Below the pieces are notes generated by a model. It saw only the letters and a list, made by a program, of their open reading frames with translations, ran no database searches and was not told where the DNA came from. Shown here piece by piece: positions 43,608 to 52,319 of a stretch of DNA of 64,000 nucleotides. The translations under genes and the position numbers were made by a program. How positions within the stretch are numbered: position 1 is the stretch's first letter; every line of letters begins with the position of its first letter. The stretch comes from Promicromonospora sukumoe 327MFSha3.1 (lineage in GTDB: Bacteria; Actinomycetota; Actinomycetes; Actinomycetales; Cellulomonadaceae): NCBI RefSeq assembly GCF_000385135.1, contig NZ_ARQM01000010.1:186001-250000 (forward strand). Reading direction: 5' to 3'.

Positions 43608-43751
43608 CGTGATCGGATGAAAGCGAGGCTTGTCGGTAGATTTCACCCAAAGTTTACTGATGGCACGACAGGTCACGCTCCCGGCGTGGAAGTGTGGTGG
43701 CGGCACCGGGGCCCGCAGGGGGTCGCGGGCGGACTCACACGGAGGTCGACG

Positions 43752-44618
43752 ATGCGCACACGTCTCGGACGGGCACGGGGTCTCGGGCGGGCACAGGGTC
43801 TCGGAAAGGCCTGGGGGAGCGGGCTGTCGGCCCTGGCGGTCGCCGCCGGGGTGCTGGTCGCGGCGCCGGGCGCGGTCGCGCAGGACGGCGCGGCGACCGT
43901 CGCGGCAGCCGACGCCGCGCCGTCTGACGTCCCCGCCGGCTACTACGACAGCGCCGAGGGCCTGACGGGCGAGGCGCTGAAGGCCGAGCTGAACGACATC
44001 ATCAGCGTGAGCGACTCGGTCTCCTACAGCGAGGTGTGGGACGGCCTGATGGCCAGCGACGAGGACCCCGCGAACCCGGACAACGTGATCCTCCTGTACA
44101 CGGGCGAGTCGCGCGCCAAGAGCCTGAACGGCGGCGACGTCGGCGACTGGAACCGCGAGCACGTCTGGGCCAAGTCGCACGGCGACTTCGGCACGGCCAC
44201 CGGGCCCGGCACCGACCTGCACCACCTGCGCCCCACGGACGTGCAGGTCAACAGCATCCGCGGCAACAAGGACTTCGACGAGGGCGGCAGCACGGTGTCC
44301 GGCGCGCCCGGCAACTACACCGACTCCGACTCGTTCGAGCCGCGCGACGAGGTGAAGGGCGACGTCGCGCGGATGATCCTGTACATGGCCGTGCGCTGGG
44401 AGGGCGAGGACAGCTTCGCCGACCTGGAGCCCAACGACACCGTGAACAACGGATCCGCGCCGTACCACGGCAAGCTCTCCACGCTGCTGGAGTGGAACGA
44501 CGCCGACCCGGTGTCCACGTTCGAGGCCAACCGGAACGACGTCATCTACGAGCAGTTCCAGCACAACCGGAACCCGTTCGTCGACCACCCGGAGTGGGCC
44601 GACGCCATCTGGGGCTGA
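43752..44618 (+). CDS. secreted endonuclease I family nuclease
   Basis: A 288-residue exported nuclease. The signal peptide has an unusual repetitive basic N-region (RGLGRAQGLGKAWG) before the hydrophobic core. The mature protein contains the His-Me core of the EndA/BsnI family: WNREHVWAKSHG, then DLHHLRPTDVQVNSIRGNKDF, and C-terminal HNRNPFVDHPEWADAIWG. It would cut extracellular DNA or RNA for nutrient use. CACACGGAGGTCGACG precedes the ATG. A perfect palindrome lies 8 bases after the stop. Confidence 0.92.
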   Translation: MRTRLGRARGLGRAQGLGKAWGSGLSALAVAAGVLVAAPGAVAQDGAATVAAADAAPSDVPAGYYDSAEGLTGEALKAELNDIISVSDSVSYSEVWDGLMASDEDPANPDNVILLYTGESRAKSLNGGDVGDWNREHVWAKSHGDFGTATGPGTDLHHLRPTDVQVNSIRGNKDFDEGGSTVSGAPGNYTDSDSFEPRDEVKGDVARMILYMAVRWEGEDSFADLEPNDTVNNGSAPYHGKLSTLLEWNDADPVSTFEANRNDVIYEQFQHNRNPFVDHPEWADAIWG

Positions 44619-44625
44619 CCCTGCA

Positions 44626-44671
44626 CGTGTCAGACCTACAGGTCACCCGGGTGACCTGTAGGTCTGACACG
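44626..44671. repeat. 46-bp perfect palindrome (family A) after the endonuclease gene
   Basis: Two 23-base arms meet at CCC|GGG (44648/44649). The arm CGTGTCAGACCTACAGGTCA matches both arms of the palindrome after obg (6929-6984), so these are copies of one element. There is no T-tract. It lies between the endonuclease and reductase genes. Confidence 0.95.
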
Positions 44672-44713
44672 GCTGGTCTCCGTACCCTGGAGGGAGCACC
44701 GGAGGTGGTCACC

Positions 44714-45193
44714 GTGTCGAACGAGGTGAGCTCAGCCCCGCGGATCCCGCCGCGCTGGTTCGTCCGGCTCGCCTGGCAGGTGCACCGCGGCATGTACCGC
44801 GTCAGCGGCGGCCGGCTCGGCCTGCGCCGCCCCCGCGGACACCGCTGGGGCATGCTGCGCGTGACCACCACGGGGCGTCGCACCGGGTGCGAGCACAGCG
44901 TGATCCTCGCCTACCTGGACGACGGCGCCGACCTGGTCGCCCTCGCGATGAACGGCTGGGCCGACGGCGAGCCCAACTGGTGGCTCAACCTCAAGGTCCA
45001 CCCCGAGGCCACCGTGGACCTCGTCGGCGAGTCCCGCACCGTGCGCGCCCACGCCGCGCAGGGCGCCGAACGCGACCGGCTCTGGGCCGCGTGGCGCACC
45101 TACGACCACCGGCTCGACGCGTACGCCGCGCTGCGTACCACCGAGACGGCGGTCGTGGTCCTGGAGCGGTGGGAGGAGCCCGGGCACTCCTGA
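44714..45193 (+). CDS. F420-dependent (Ddn-type) nitroreductase family protein
   Basis: A 159-residue protein of the deazaflavin-dependent nitroreductase family. Typical features are VTTTGRRTGCEHSVILAYL, then ALAMNGWADGEPNWWLNLK (the family's N.G...P.W..NL pattern). Relatives use reduced F420 to reduce quinones or other acceptors near the membrane. I choose the GTG at 44714 with GGAGGTGG 5-6 bases upstream. Confidence 0.88.
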   Translation: MSNEVSSAPRIPPRWFVRLAWQVHRGMYRVSGGRLGLRRPRGHRWGMLRVTTTGRRTGCEHSVILAYLDDGADLVALAMNGWADGEPNWWLNLKVHPEATVDLVGESRTVRAHAAQGAERDRLWAAWRTYDHRLDAYAALRTTETAVVVLERWEEPGHS

Positions 45194-45212
45194 AGAGCGA
45201 CGACGGCGCAGG

Positions 45213-46169
45213 TCACAGCGTGGCCGTCGCCAGCGCCTCCTCGTGCCCGCCGAGCGTGATCTCGATGCGGTCCATGTCCGTGAGCGACACCGCCGTCGAC
45301 GCGTCCAGCCCCGTCGTCTCGCCGCCCGACCACGACCACGTCGCCGCGACCGTGCGCGCGCCGTCCCGGCCCACGAGCACCAGCTCGTACCTGATCGGCT
45401 CCGACGGGATGTAGGCGCCCTCCGGCGGCTGGTCCCCGGGATCGGGCGGGTAGTGGCACGACCACTTGAACTTGGTGCCCCAGGTGGTGGGCGTCGCCAC
45501 CACCTCGGCGCGCATGTCCGCGCCGTCGACGGGTCGCAGCTCGATGGTCCGGGCCTCGGCCGCCGTGGTTCCGGGGGGCGTGCTCGACGGCGGGGTGGCC
45601 GACGACGGCGGGGCCGACGACGCCGTGGCGCCCGCCCCGAGCGGGGTGCCGCCGTCCGACGTGCCGAACAGGCCGCCCCCGGAGAGCACCGAACCGCCCA
45701 CCGCCCCGGCGACCACCAGGGCGCTCGCGGCCACAGCGCCCAGGGCGCGGCGCCGGAACCGGGAGCGGCGCGCGGCGCGGGCCAGCGGCGCGAGCGGGAC
45801 CACCGGTGCGCGGACGGCGGGGGACGGGCCGCCGTCGTCGGCCGTGCGGTGCCCGGCGCTGTCGACCGTGCGGCCCCCGAGCCCGACGCCGCCGCCCCCG
45901 ACGCCGCCGCCCCCGACGCCCACCGCCCCGCCGTCCGCTGGCGCACCAGGCACGGCGTCGTCCTCGGTCAGCGCCCGCGCGTGCGCGGGGCTGATGGTGC
46001 CGAGCAGACCCGGCAGGCCCGCGAGCTCGGCCACGGCGGAGCGGCACGCGGCGCACCCGGCCAGGTGCCGCTCGTAGGCGCGCCGGTCGCTCGGGCCGAG
46101 GGCGCCGAGCACGTAGGCCGCGTCCCACTCGGCGAACTCGTCGCCGTCTCCTGTCCCCGCGGGGATCAT
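45213..46169 (-). CDS. membrane anti-sigma factor with zinc-binding domain
   Basis: A 318-residue partner of the upstream sigma factor. The N-terminal zinc-type anti-sigma domain has H-x3-C-x2-C in HLAGCAACRSA (about residue 35). A Gly-rich repeat (GVGGGGVGGGGVGLGG, encoded by 15-bp units at 45886-45930) links to a membrane span (about 143-163: ALGAVAASALVVAGAVGGSVL) and an extracytoplasmic domain (about 200-318) of beta type with KWSCHYPP. It overlaps the sigma gene by 4 bases. The outer domain may sense the signal. Resembles the RskA group only in layout. Confidence 0.87.
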   Translation of the reverse strand: MIPAGTGDGDEFAEWDAAYVLGALGPSDRRAYERHLAGCAACRSAVAELAGLPGLLGTISPAHARALTEDDAVPGAPADGGAVGVGGGGVGGGGVGLGGRTVDSAGHRTADDGGPSPAVRAPVVPLAPLARAARRSRFRRRALGAVAASALVVAGAVGGSVLSGGGLFGTSDGGTPLGAGATASSAPPSSATPPSSTPPGTTAAEARTIELRPVDGADMRAEVVATPTTWGTKFKWSCHYPPDPGDQPPEGAYIPSEPIRYELVLVGRDGARTVAATWSWSGGETTGLDASTAVSLTDMDRIEITLGGHEEALATATL

Positions 46170-46669
46170 GCCGTGACTCCTTTCTCCTGCAGCGCCAGCC
46201 GCAGCGCCCGCAGGCCGTAGTGCAGGCGGGACTTGACCGTCCCCGCCGGGACGCCCAGCTCGGCCGAGAGCTCGGCCACCGAGCGGCCCCCGTAGTACGC
46301 GCCCACCACCACCGCGCGGTGCGGCGGCGAGAGCGACAGCAGCGCGTCGGCGACCAGCCACGAGTCCAGCACGGCCTGGGTCGTGTCGCGACCCTCCCGG
46401 TCGGGCACGTGCCCGGTCGGGTGCTCGCGGGTGCGCCGGGCGCTGCGGAGGTGGTCCACCGTGAGGTTGCGCGCCACCGTGAACAGCCATGCGCGCACGG
46501 AGTCCTCGGAGCGTTCCAGCACCTCCGGGTGCCGCCAGGCGCGCAGCAGGGTCTCCTGCACGACGTCGCGCGCCTCCTCCTCGTCGCCCGTGCGGCGCAC
46601 GACGTACCGGTACAGCGCGTCGGCGTGCGTGTCGTGCACCGCCTCGAGGAGCTCGTCCTCGGCACCCAC
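46166..46669 (-). CDS. ECF RNA polymerase sigma factor
   Basis: A 167-residue sigma factor. Region 2 (about 12-75) includes RDVVQETLLRAWRHP and RAWLFTVARNLTVDHLR; region 4 (about 105-155) includes AVVVGAYYGGRSVAELSAELGVPAGTVKSRLHYGLRAL. There is no extra C-terminal domain. The GTG start follows AAGGAGC. It is cotranscribed with the anti-sigma gene. The YceI-like gene 57 bases upstream on the same strand may belong to the same unit or regulon. Confidence 0.93.
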   Translation of the reverse strand: MGAEDELLEAVHDTHADALYRYVVRRTGDEEEARDVVQETLLRAWRHPEVLERSEDSVRAWLFTVARNLTVDHLRSARRTREHPTGHVPDREGRDTTQAVLDSWLVADALLSLSPPHRAVVVGAYYGGRSVAELSAELGVPAGTVKSRLHYGLRALRLALQEKGVTA

Positions 46670-46726
46670 GAGCGGCTCCTTCCCTGTCGTCGCTGCTCTC
46701 TCGTTCCCGGCCCGGCTACCGCGCGG

Positions 46727-47410
46727 TCACTGGCCCGGGGCCAGCTGCAGCGAGAACTCGATGCTGCCCTCATCCTCCACCGTCACGAAGCCCAGGTCCG
46801 GCGCCTCGACGCCGAAGTCCTCGAACGTGACCGGCACGCTGCCCACCACCTGCACGGGGTCGCCGCTGGTCGCGTCGCCCGCCACCTCGGCGTCGACCGT
46901 GGCCGGCTGCGTGACGCCGTGCACGGTGAGGTCGCCGGTCAGCGCGACGGACGTGGCGCCCTCCTCGATCGGTGCGGGCTCCGTGAGCACGAACGTCGCG
47001 GTCGGGAACTGGTCCACCTCCATCGCGGTGTCGCGGAAGTACCCGTCGCGGTTGGCCTCGTCCGTGGCCACGCTCGCGATGTCCACCTCGATGTCGGCGG
47101 CGGTGATGGCGCCGTCCGCCACCGTGACCGAACCCGTGACGTCCTCGGTGCGCCCGGTCACCGTCACGTCCTCGCCCTGGAGCACCTCGTCCACGCGGTA
47201 GCCCGCGAAGGACCCGTCGGTCACGGTCCACGTGCCGGCCGCGGCCTCGGCGTCGGGCAGGGGTGCCGCCTCCGCCGCGAGGCTCGGGGCCGCCTCCGCT
47301 GCCTCGTTGGCCCAGTCCGCGTAGAGGCCCGGCCCGAAGATCGCCGCCGCCCCGCCGATGACGACCACTGCCGCTCCGACGCCGATGCCTACCTTTGCCC
47401 CAGTGCGCAC
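46727..47410 (-). CDS. YceI-like lipocalin-type protein with membrane anchor
   Basis: A 227-residue protein: N-terminal membrane anchor (VGIGVGAAVVVIGGAAAIFG), an Ala-rich spacer, then a YceI-like beta-barrel (about 58-225; GTWTVTDGSFAGYRV, FPTATFVLTEP, GDLTVHGVTQP). YceI proteins bind long isoprenoid or amide lipids outside the cytoplasm and are often stress-linked. Upstream of an ECF sigma/anti-sigma pair in the same orientation, it may be part of an envelope-stress unit. The start is the GTG at 47410. Confidence 0.85.
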   Translation of the reverse strand: MRTGAKVGIGVGAAVVVIGGAAAIFGPGLYADWANEAAEAAPSLAAEAAPLPDAEAAAGTWTVTDGSFAGYRVDEVLQGEDVTVTGRTEDVTGSVTVADGAITAADIEVDIASVATDEANRDGYFRDTAMEVDQFPTATFVLTEPAPIEEGATSVALTGDLTVHGVTQPATVDAEVAGDATSGDPVQVVGSVPVTFEDFGVEAPDLGFVTVEDEGSIEFSLQLAPGQ

Positions 47411-47506
47411 GTGCCGCCCCTCTCGTTCGCAGGCCGACCGGATATCAGCCTCTGCCCGGTACTACGGGCGAAATGGCAGATCGGTTCAATCAGGGGACCG
47501 AACTCA

Positions 47507-47574
47507 TCGACTTCGGTCCCCTGTATCGAGAGCGGTCCGTCAACTGACCGGTCTCAAGGCAGGCGACCGATCTC
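47507..47574. repeat. 68-bp interspersed repeat (family B), second copy
   Basis: Gap-free match (about 55 of 68) to 8261-8328 between proB and proA. Here the left flank adds a GGGGACCGAA...TTCGGTCCCC hairpin (about 47494-47522). It lies in the spacer between the divergent YceI and SRPBCC genes. Confidence 0.8.
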
Positions 47575-47674
47575 ATTTCCCCGGAGGGGAGGGGAGGGGA
47601 TGAGTTCCGCTGTGCCGTGCCGTCTACAGCAGCAGGGACGCGTGTCGCGCCCCCCGAGCGCACCTGGAGGCAGC

Positions 47675-48154
47675 ATGACCGACACCTTCGACGTCGACGT
47701 GACCCGCGACCTCGACGGACCCGTGGAGGCGGCGTGGGCCGCGTGGAGCACGCCCGAGGGCCTGCGCGCCTGGTGGGGGCCGGGCCCGTTCACCTGCCCC
47801 GCCGCCGAGGTCGACCTGCGGGTGGGCGGCCGCGCCCTGCTCGCGATGCGCGCCCCCGCCGAGTACGGCGGCGGAGACACGTGGTCCACCTGGGACTTCA
47901 CGGTCGTCGAGCCGGTGCGGCGCATCGAGTACACGTTCCGGTTCACCGACGCCGCCGGCCTCCCCGAGGCTCCGCCGATGCCGGACGTGCCCGCCGAGGG
48001 GCACCACGAGGTCGAGATCACCGGCCTCGGCGACGGGCGCAGCCGCATCCACATGGTCGAGCACGGGTACACCAGTGCGGCGGCCCGCGACATGTCGCAG
48101 CAGGGGCTGGAGGCGTGCCTCGACAAGATGGCGGTATACGTAGCGGGCGCCTGA
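47675..48154 (+). CDS. SRPBCC (AHSA1-like) domain protein
   Basis: A 159-residue soluble protein with the START/Bet v1 fold typical of the AHSA1 group: VTRDLDGPVEAAWAAWSTPEGLRAWWGPGP at the N-terminus, a central VGGRALLAM strand, and a long C-terminal helix (SQQGLEACLDKMAVYV). Such proteins bind hydrophobic ligands in an internal cavity; no catalytic residues are evident. CTGGAGGCAGC precedes the ATG. Convergent with the MFS gene. Confidence 0.85.
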   Translation: MTDTFDVDVTRDLDGPVEAAWAAWSTPEGLRAWWGPGPFTCPAAEVDLRVGGRALLAMRAPAEYGGGDTWSTWDFTVVEPVRRIEYTFRFTDAAGLPEAPPMPDVPAEGHHEVEITGLGDGRSRIHMVEHGYTSAAARDMSQQGLEACLDKMAVYVAGA

Positions 48155-48176
48155 CTTTCGTCGGCGCGCGGCCCCG

Positions 48177-49370
48177 TCACCGCCGTACCCGCAGCAGGAC
48201 GACGGCGAGGCCCACGAGCAGCAGCCCCGCCACCGGTGCCTGCGCCAGGGCGGCCGGCGCGCCCCAGACGTCGGCGGCCCGGCCCGCGAGCGACGCCGCC
48301 AGCGCCGAGCCGGCGGCGCTCGCGGAGTTGTTCCAGGTGAACGCCTGGGTGAGCACGGACGCCCGCACCGACCGCTCGGTCAGCACGGTGAGCAGCACCA
48401 GGGTGGGCGGCACGGCGGCCTCGGTGAGCACCAGGGCCGCGCCGAGCCAGCCCGCCGACGGCGCGAACGGCAGCAGCGCCGCCGTCGCCGTCAGATAGGT
48501 GGTGACGGCCACGAGCTGCACGCGGGCCGGGGTGCCGCGCCGTCGTCGGCCGTACAGCCAGCCCGAGGCGAGGCCGGCGAGGCTCCCGGCGGCGATGATC
48601 GGCGTCGCGGCCCCGGGCGTGCCCTGGCCGACGGCGAACGCCGTGACCGCCACGCCCATGGTGCCGAAGTAGAGGCCGATCGCGAGGTTGAGCAGGGCCA
48701 GCAGCAGGAACGCCGGAGCGAGCAGCGAGGACCGCGCGGCCCGCCCGGCGCTGGCGTGCTCGCCGAGCGGGTGCGGCGGCGGCGCGGTGCGGCGCTGGAG
48801 GGCCAGGGCGGTGCCGCCGCCGAGGATCAGCCCGGCCGCCAGAAAGCTGCCCGCTGTCGGGTACCCCGCCGCGCCCAGCGCGGTGACCAGCACCGGCCCG
48901 AGCAGGAAGCTCGTGGCGTTCGCGAGCGACTCCAGGGAGAACGCGGTGGGCAGGTCGTCGTCCCGCGTGCCGTGCAGCAGGTGCGCCCAGCGGGCGGCGG
49001 ACAGGGCGCCGAGCTGGGGCACCGCCGCGCCCGCGCAGGCCGCGGCGACGACCGCACCGGCCGGCGTCGTCGACAGCAGGACGCCGGCGACGGCGCAGCC
49101 GTGCGCGACCAGGTAGAGGGGGAGCATGCGGGTCTGGCCGAACCGGTCGACCAGCCGGGCCAGGTGCGGGCCCACGAGCGCCTCCGCGAGGGCGAAGGCT
49201 GCGGTGGCCAGTCCGGCCGTCGCGTAGGAGCCGGTCCGGTCGTGCAGCAGCCAGACCAGGCCGAGGCCCGTCATGGCGATGCCGACCCGGCCGGAGGTGG
49301 CGCTGATGAAGAAGGCGGCGGCGCCGGGCGCGCGCAGCAGTGAGCGGTAGCCGCCGGTGGCAGCAGACAT
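48177..49370 (-). CDS. MFS transporter
   Basis: A 397-residue membrane protein with about twelve spans and a central loop around residue 205 (RRTAPPPHPLGEHASAG). It belongs to the major facilitator superfamily, probably an exporter; the ARLVDRFGQTRML segment is the loop between spans 2 and 3. The start at 49370 (MSAATGGYRSLLR) removes an implausible hydrophilic extension. The substrate is unknown. The 49371-49592 gap shows no clear gene. Confidence 0.87.
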   Translation of the reverse strand: MSAATGGYRSLLRAPGAAAFFISATSGRVGIAMTGLGLVWLLHDRTGSYATAGLATAAFALAEALVGPHLARLVDRFGQTRMLPLYLVAHGCAVAGVLLSTTPAGAVVAAACAGAAVPQLGALSAARWAHLLHGTRDDDLPTAFSLESLANATSFLLGPVLVTALGAAGYPTAGSFLAAGLILGGGTALALQRRTAPPPHPLGEHASAGRAARSSLLAPAFLLLALLNLAIGLYFGTMGVAVTAFAVGQGTPGAATPIIAAGSLAGLASGWLYGRRRRGTPARVQLVAVTTYLTATAALLPFAPSAGWLGAALVLTEAAVPPTLVLLTVLTERSVRASVLTQAFTWNNSASAAGSALAASLAGRAADVWGAPAALAQAPVAGLLLVGLAVVLLRVRR

Positions 49371-49592
49371 GGGTGTCCTTCGTCGCCGTCCGGCGGGACG
49401 GGCCACCCGGGGTCGCCGGCGCCTGGTGCTGCGAAGTGCTGCTGGGGTGCGACCCGTGGCCCGCCTGGGGGCATCCTGGGCTGCGGTGGGACGGGACACG
49501 CGCCCCTGCCGCCGCCCCCGACACCGGGCGGTATGCAAACGATGTGCCCGGGCCGATGCGGACCCGGACGACTGCCAGGGACGCTAGCAGGA

Positions 49593-50129
49593 CTAGCTGC
49601 CCAGCGGAACCTCGTCGTGCCGGGCCACGCCGAACGTGGCGCCCGGATACCGCAGCCCGGAGAAGTACATGTTGGTGTGGGCCACGATCTGCTCGCCGGT
49701 GATCGGCACGCCGTCCCACTCGGTGTCGGTGGTGGTGTGCGCGTCGCTCACGAGCGTCACGTCGTAGCCAAGCGCGGCGGCTCGCTGCGTCGTCGTGCGC
49801 ACGCAGAAGTCGGACTGCGCGCCGGCCACGACCAGGCGCGTCGTGCCGAGCCCGGTCAGCACCTCACCGAGGTCGGTGTCGGCGAACGAGTCGCGGTAGG
49901 CCTTGTGTACCAGCGGCTCGTCGGGGTGGCGGGCGAGCCCGTCCGCGAAGGCCCAGCCCGGTGTGTCCCGCTCCAGGCCGGGCTCGTGGTGCTGCACCCA
50001 GACGACGGGCGTCCCGGCGGCGCGGGCCCGCTCCGCGAGGGCGGCCGAGCGGGCGACGACGCCGTCGGCGTCGAAGCAGCCGCGGACGACGTCGGCCTGG
50101 AGGTCGATCAGGAGGACGGCGGTGGTCAT
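49593..50129 (-). CDS. isochorismatase-family cysteine hydrolase
   Basis: A 178-residue hydrolase of the isochorismatase/nicotinamidase fold. The triad is visible: Asp in LLIDLQAD (near 9), Lys in VHKAYRDSF, Cys in [11 protein letters not shown]. Relatives cleave amides such as nicotinamide or N-carbamoyl compounds; substrate unknown. It ends a three-gene minus-strand operon (GNAT, small membrane protein, this) with 4-base overlaps throughout. Confidence 0.92.
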   Translation of the reverse strand: MTTAVLLIDLQADVVRGCFDADGVVARSAALAERARAAGTPVVWVQHHEPGLERDTPGWAFADGLARHPDEPLVHKAYRDSFADTDLGEVLTGLGTTRLVVAGAQSDFCVRTTTQRAAALGYDVTLVSDAHTTTDTEWDGVPITGEQIVAHTNMYFSGLRYPGATFGVARHDEVPLGS

Positions 50130-50467
50130 GGGCAGGGGACCTCTCTGAAACGGTCGGGGTCGGTGAGGGGGAAGTGGTAGCAGACGGTGTCGGCGTCCCC
50201 GGTGGGCTGCCCCGTCCAGTCCTGGATCTCGCGGGAGTACTCGACCACCACATCGCTCGCGGACTCCTGGACCACGGTCCCGTCCTCGATCGCGTCCGGG
50301 TGCGGCGAGAGGTGCAGCTCGTTGCGGTCCAGGTCGGCGAGGCGCCAGGCCCACCGGTCCTGGGCGGTGTCGAACGCGGCCATGCCGAGCGCGACCAGCA
50401 GGACGACGGCCGCGGTGAGGACGGCCGCCACGATCCAGGGCGTGCGGCCGCGGGGCTTCGACGTCAT
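50126..50467 (-). CDS. small membrane-anchored protein of unknown function
   Basis: A 113-residue protein with a short basic N-terminus ([10 protein letters not shown]), one membrane span (about 11-31) and an outer domain with two cysteines, one in VCYHFPL and one in the final PCP. It overlaps both neighbours by 4 bases, which supports it as a real gene. No family is recognised. Confidence 0.75.
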   Translation of the reverse strand: MTSKPRGRTPWIVAAVLTAAVVLLVALGMAAFDTAQDRWAWRLADLDRNELHLSPHPDAIEDGTVVQESASDVVVEYSREIQDWTGQPTGDADTVCYHFPLTDPDRFREVPCP

Positions 50468-50892
50468 GGCTCGCGCCGTGCCAGGCGCATCGCGATGCTC
50501 GCCGGCGCCGTCTCGACGAAGCCCAGGCTGCGGTAGAGGGGCCGGCCCGGCTCGTCCGCGTTGAGCGTGATGTAGGCACCCGCGGGGGCGCGGTCCGCGA
50601 TCTGGTCCAGGAGCCAGTTCATGACCCGGCGGCCCAGGCCGCGGCTCTGGTGCTCGGGCAGCGTCGCGATGTCCGCGATGTGGAAGTACCAGCCGCCGTC
50701 GCCGAGCGTGCGGCCCATGGCGACGGCGCGGTCCGTCGCGGCCTCGCGGACGTGGCAGAAGGCCCAGCTCGCCGTCAGCACGGGCGCGGCCTGCTCGGCG
50801 GACTTGGGGGACAGGCCTGCGGCCGAGCGCAGGTGCAGGTACTCGTCGAGGCTGGGGGCGGTCGGGACCAGGACGTAGGGGACGTCGCTCAT
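50464..50892 (-). CDS. GNAT-family N-acetyltransferase
   Basis: A 142-residue acyltransferase. The acetyl-CoA motif is [14 protein letters not shown] (Q/R-x2-G-x-G), followed by [17 protein letters not shown] near the C-terminus, typical of motif B. The acceptor substrate is unknown. First gene of a three-gene minus-strand operon; divergent from the gene at 50946. Confidence 0.9.
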   Translation of the reverse strand: MSDVPYVLVPTAPSLDEYLHLRSAAGLSPKSAEQAAPVLTASWAFCHVREAATDRAVAMGRTLGDGGWYFHIADIATLPEHQSRGLGRRVMNWLLDQIADRAPAGAYITLNADEPGRPLYRSLGFVETAPASIAMRLARREP

Positions 50893-50945
50893 GCGAGCAC
50901 CCTAAGGCGGGTTCGCCGGACGAACGGCACCCGTAGAGTCTGCGC

Positions 50946-51338
50946 ATGCTGCGAACCCGCACCGTGGTGACGCTCGTGATCGCGGGCCTCGCGCTCGTCG
51001 GCGCGGTCCTGGCGGCGCCCCCGCTGTGGCTGGCCCTCGACGAGTCCGCGGTGCCGCCCGTGTCGACCTTCCCGGACCTGCCCGACGGCGCCCGCGTCAC
51101 CTCGGTGGACATCGGCTGCGGTTCGGGAGGCTGCTGGCAGGAGCTGACCGTGCTGGCCCCGGCCGGCACGACGGGCGCGGCGCTCGCGGCCGAGGTGGCG
51201 CCCGAGGGCGAGGAGTGTCCCGTCCGGAGCCTGATCGACCTGCGCCGGGTGTGCACCGGGGTGGTCGCGACCGGGACCCTGGACGAGCCCGATGCGACCG
51301 ACGCCGTGCGGTTCTACGTGCAGTACGACCGGTCGTGA
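50946..51338 (+). CDS. membrane-anchored protein of unknown function
   Basis: A 130-residue protein with an N-terminal anchor (VVTLVIAGLALVGAVLAAPPLWL) and an outer domain with four cysteines (CGSGGCW, EECP, RRVC), suggesting disulfides. No family is recognised. Codon use is normal for the genome. It ends 27 bases before the phosphotransferase gene. Confidence 0.72.
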   Translation: MLRTRTVVTLVIAGLALVGAVLAAPPLWLALDESAVPPVSTFPDLPDGARVTSVDIGCGSGGCWQELTVLAPAGTTGAALAAEVAPEGEECPVRSLIDLRRVCTGVVATGTLDEPDATDAVRFYVQYDRS

Positions 51339-51365
51339 TCCCGGACCCCGCTACCGTGGCTGCGC

Positions 51366-52277
51366 ATGACGCATGCCGACACCGTGATCGACGCCCACCT
51401 GATCCGGGACCTGCTCCGCGAACAGCACCCTGACCTGGCAGAGCTCCCGCTGGAGCTCGGCGCCCGCGGCTGGGACAACCAGCTCTGGCGCCTGGGTGAC
51501 GAGCTCGCCGTCCGGCTGCCGTGGGCCACGGAGTCCGCGGACGAGCTGCTGCGCAAGGAGCACGCCTGGCTGCCCGCGCTGGCGCCGGGCCTGCCCCTGC
51601 CGGTCCCGGTGCCGCAGCGGCTCGGCGAGCCGGCCGAGCGGTTCCCGCGGCCCTGGCTCGTGACCACCTGGGTGCCGGGCGCGCCGGCCGACCGCTCCCC
51701 GGTCACGCGGGGCGAGGAGGCCGCGCGGACGCTGGCCGAGTTCCTGACGGCGCTGCACCGGCCCGCTCCCGAGGGGGCGCCGTCGGGCCGTGGCCGGGGC
51801 GGGGCGCTCGCCGAGCACACCCCGGGCTTCGCGCTGCAGCTCGCCGAGACCGTGGAGCGGGGCCTGGTCGCCGACCCGGAGGCGGTGCGCGCCGTCTGGG
51901 ACGACGCCGCCGCGGCGCCCGAGTGGGCGGGCCCGTCGCTGTGGCTGCACGGTGACCTGCACCCGGCCAACGTGCTGACGGCGGACGGCACCCTGTGCGG
52001 CGTCATCGATTTCGGTGACCTGTTCGCCGGTGACCCGGCCGTCGACCTCGCCGCGGCCTGGCTGCTCCTGCCGGACGGCGGGGTCGACGCCTTCCACGCC
52101 GCCTACGGGCCCGCCGTGGACGACGCGACGCTCCGGCGCGCCCGCGGCTGGGCCGTGGCGAAGTCGCTGGTGGGGCTGCTCATCGGCGAGGCCGGCGAGC
52201 ACGGCCGGCCGGGCGGCAAGAAGTCGTGGGGCCCGCCGGCACGGGCGTCGCTGGAGCGGCTGCTGGCGACGGCGTGA
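51366..52277 (+). CDS. aminoglycoside-phosphotransferase-like kinase
   Basis: A 303-residue kinase-fold protein. Brenner-type catalytic motif HGDLHPANVL and the metal-binding IDFGD are clear; the N-terminal lobe includes DELAVRLPW. APH-family genes in chromosomes often phosphorylate sugars, choline or antibiotics; nothing here shows resistance. The ATG at 51366 is preceded only by a weak purine stretch. Confidence 0.88.
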   Translation: MTHADTVIDAHLIRDLLREQHPDLAELPLELGARGWDNQLWRLGDELAVRLPWATESADELLRKEHAWLPALAPGLPLPVPVPQRLGEPAERFPRPWLVTTWVPGAPADRSPVTRGEEAARTLAEFLTALHRPAPEGAPSGRGRGGALAEHTPGFALQLAETVERGLVADPEAVRAVWDDAAAAPEWAGPSLWLHGDLHPANVLTADGTLCGVIDFGDLFAGDPAVDLAAAWLLLPDGGVDAFHAAYGPAVDDATLRRARGWAVAKSLVGLLIGEAGEHGRPGGKKSWGPPARASLERLLATA

Positions 52278-52319
52278 TCCCGGGGCGCTGTCGCTGATCC
52301 CGGGTCGCCGTCGCTCGGC

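Noticed and set aside
44036-44618. A second plus-strand gene overlapping the endonuclease in another frame
   Set aside because: It is Arg/Pro-rich shadow sequence; only the part from 44714 onward is a real reductase gene.
51366-52277. Aminoglycoside resistance gene
   Set aside because: The kinase motifs are general to the APH fold; no feature of a characterised resistance enzyme and no mobile context.
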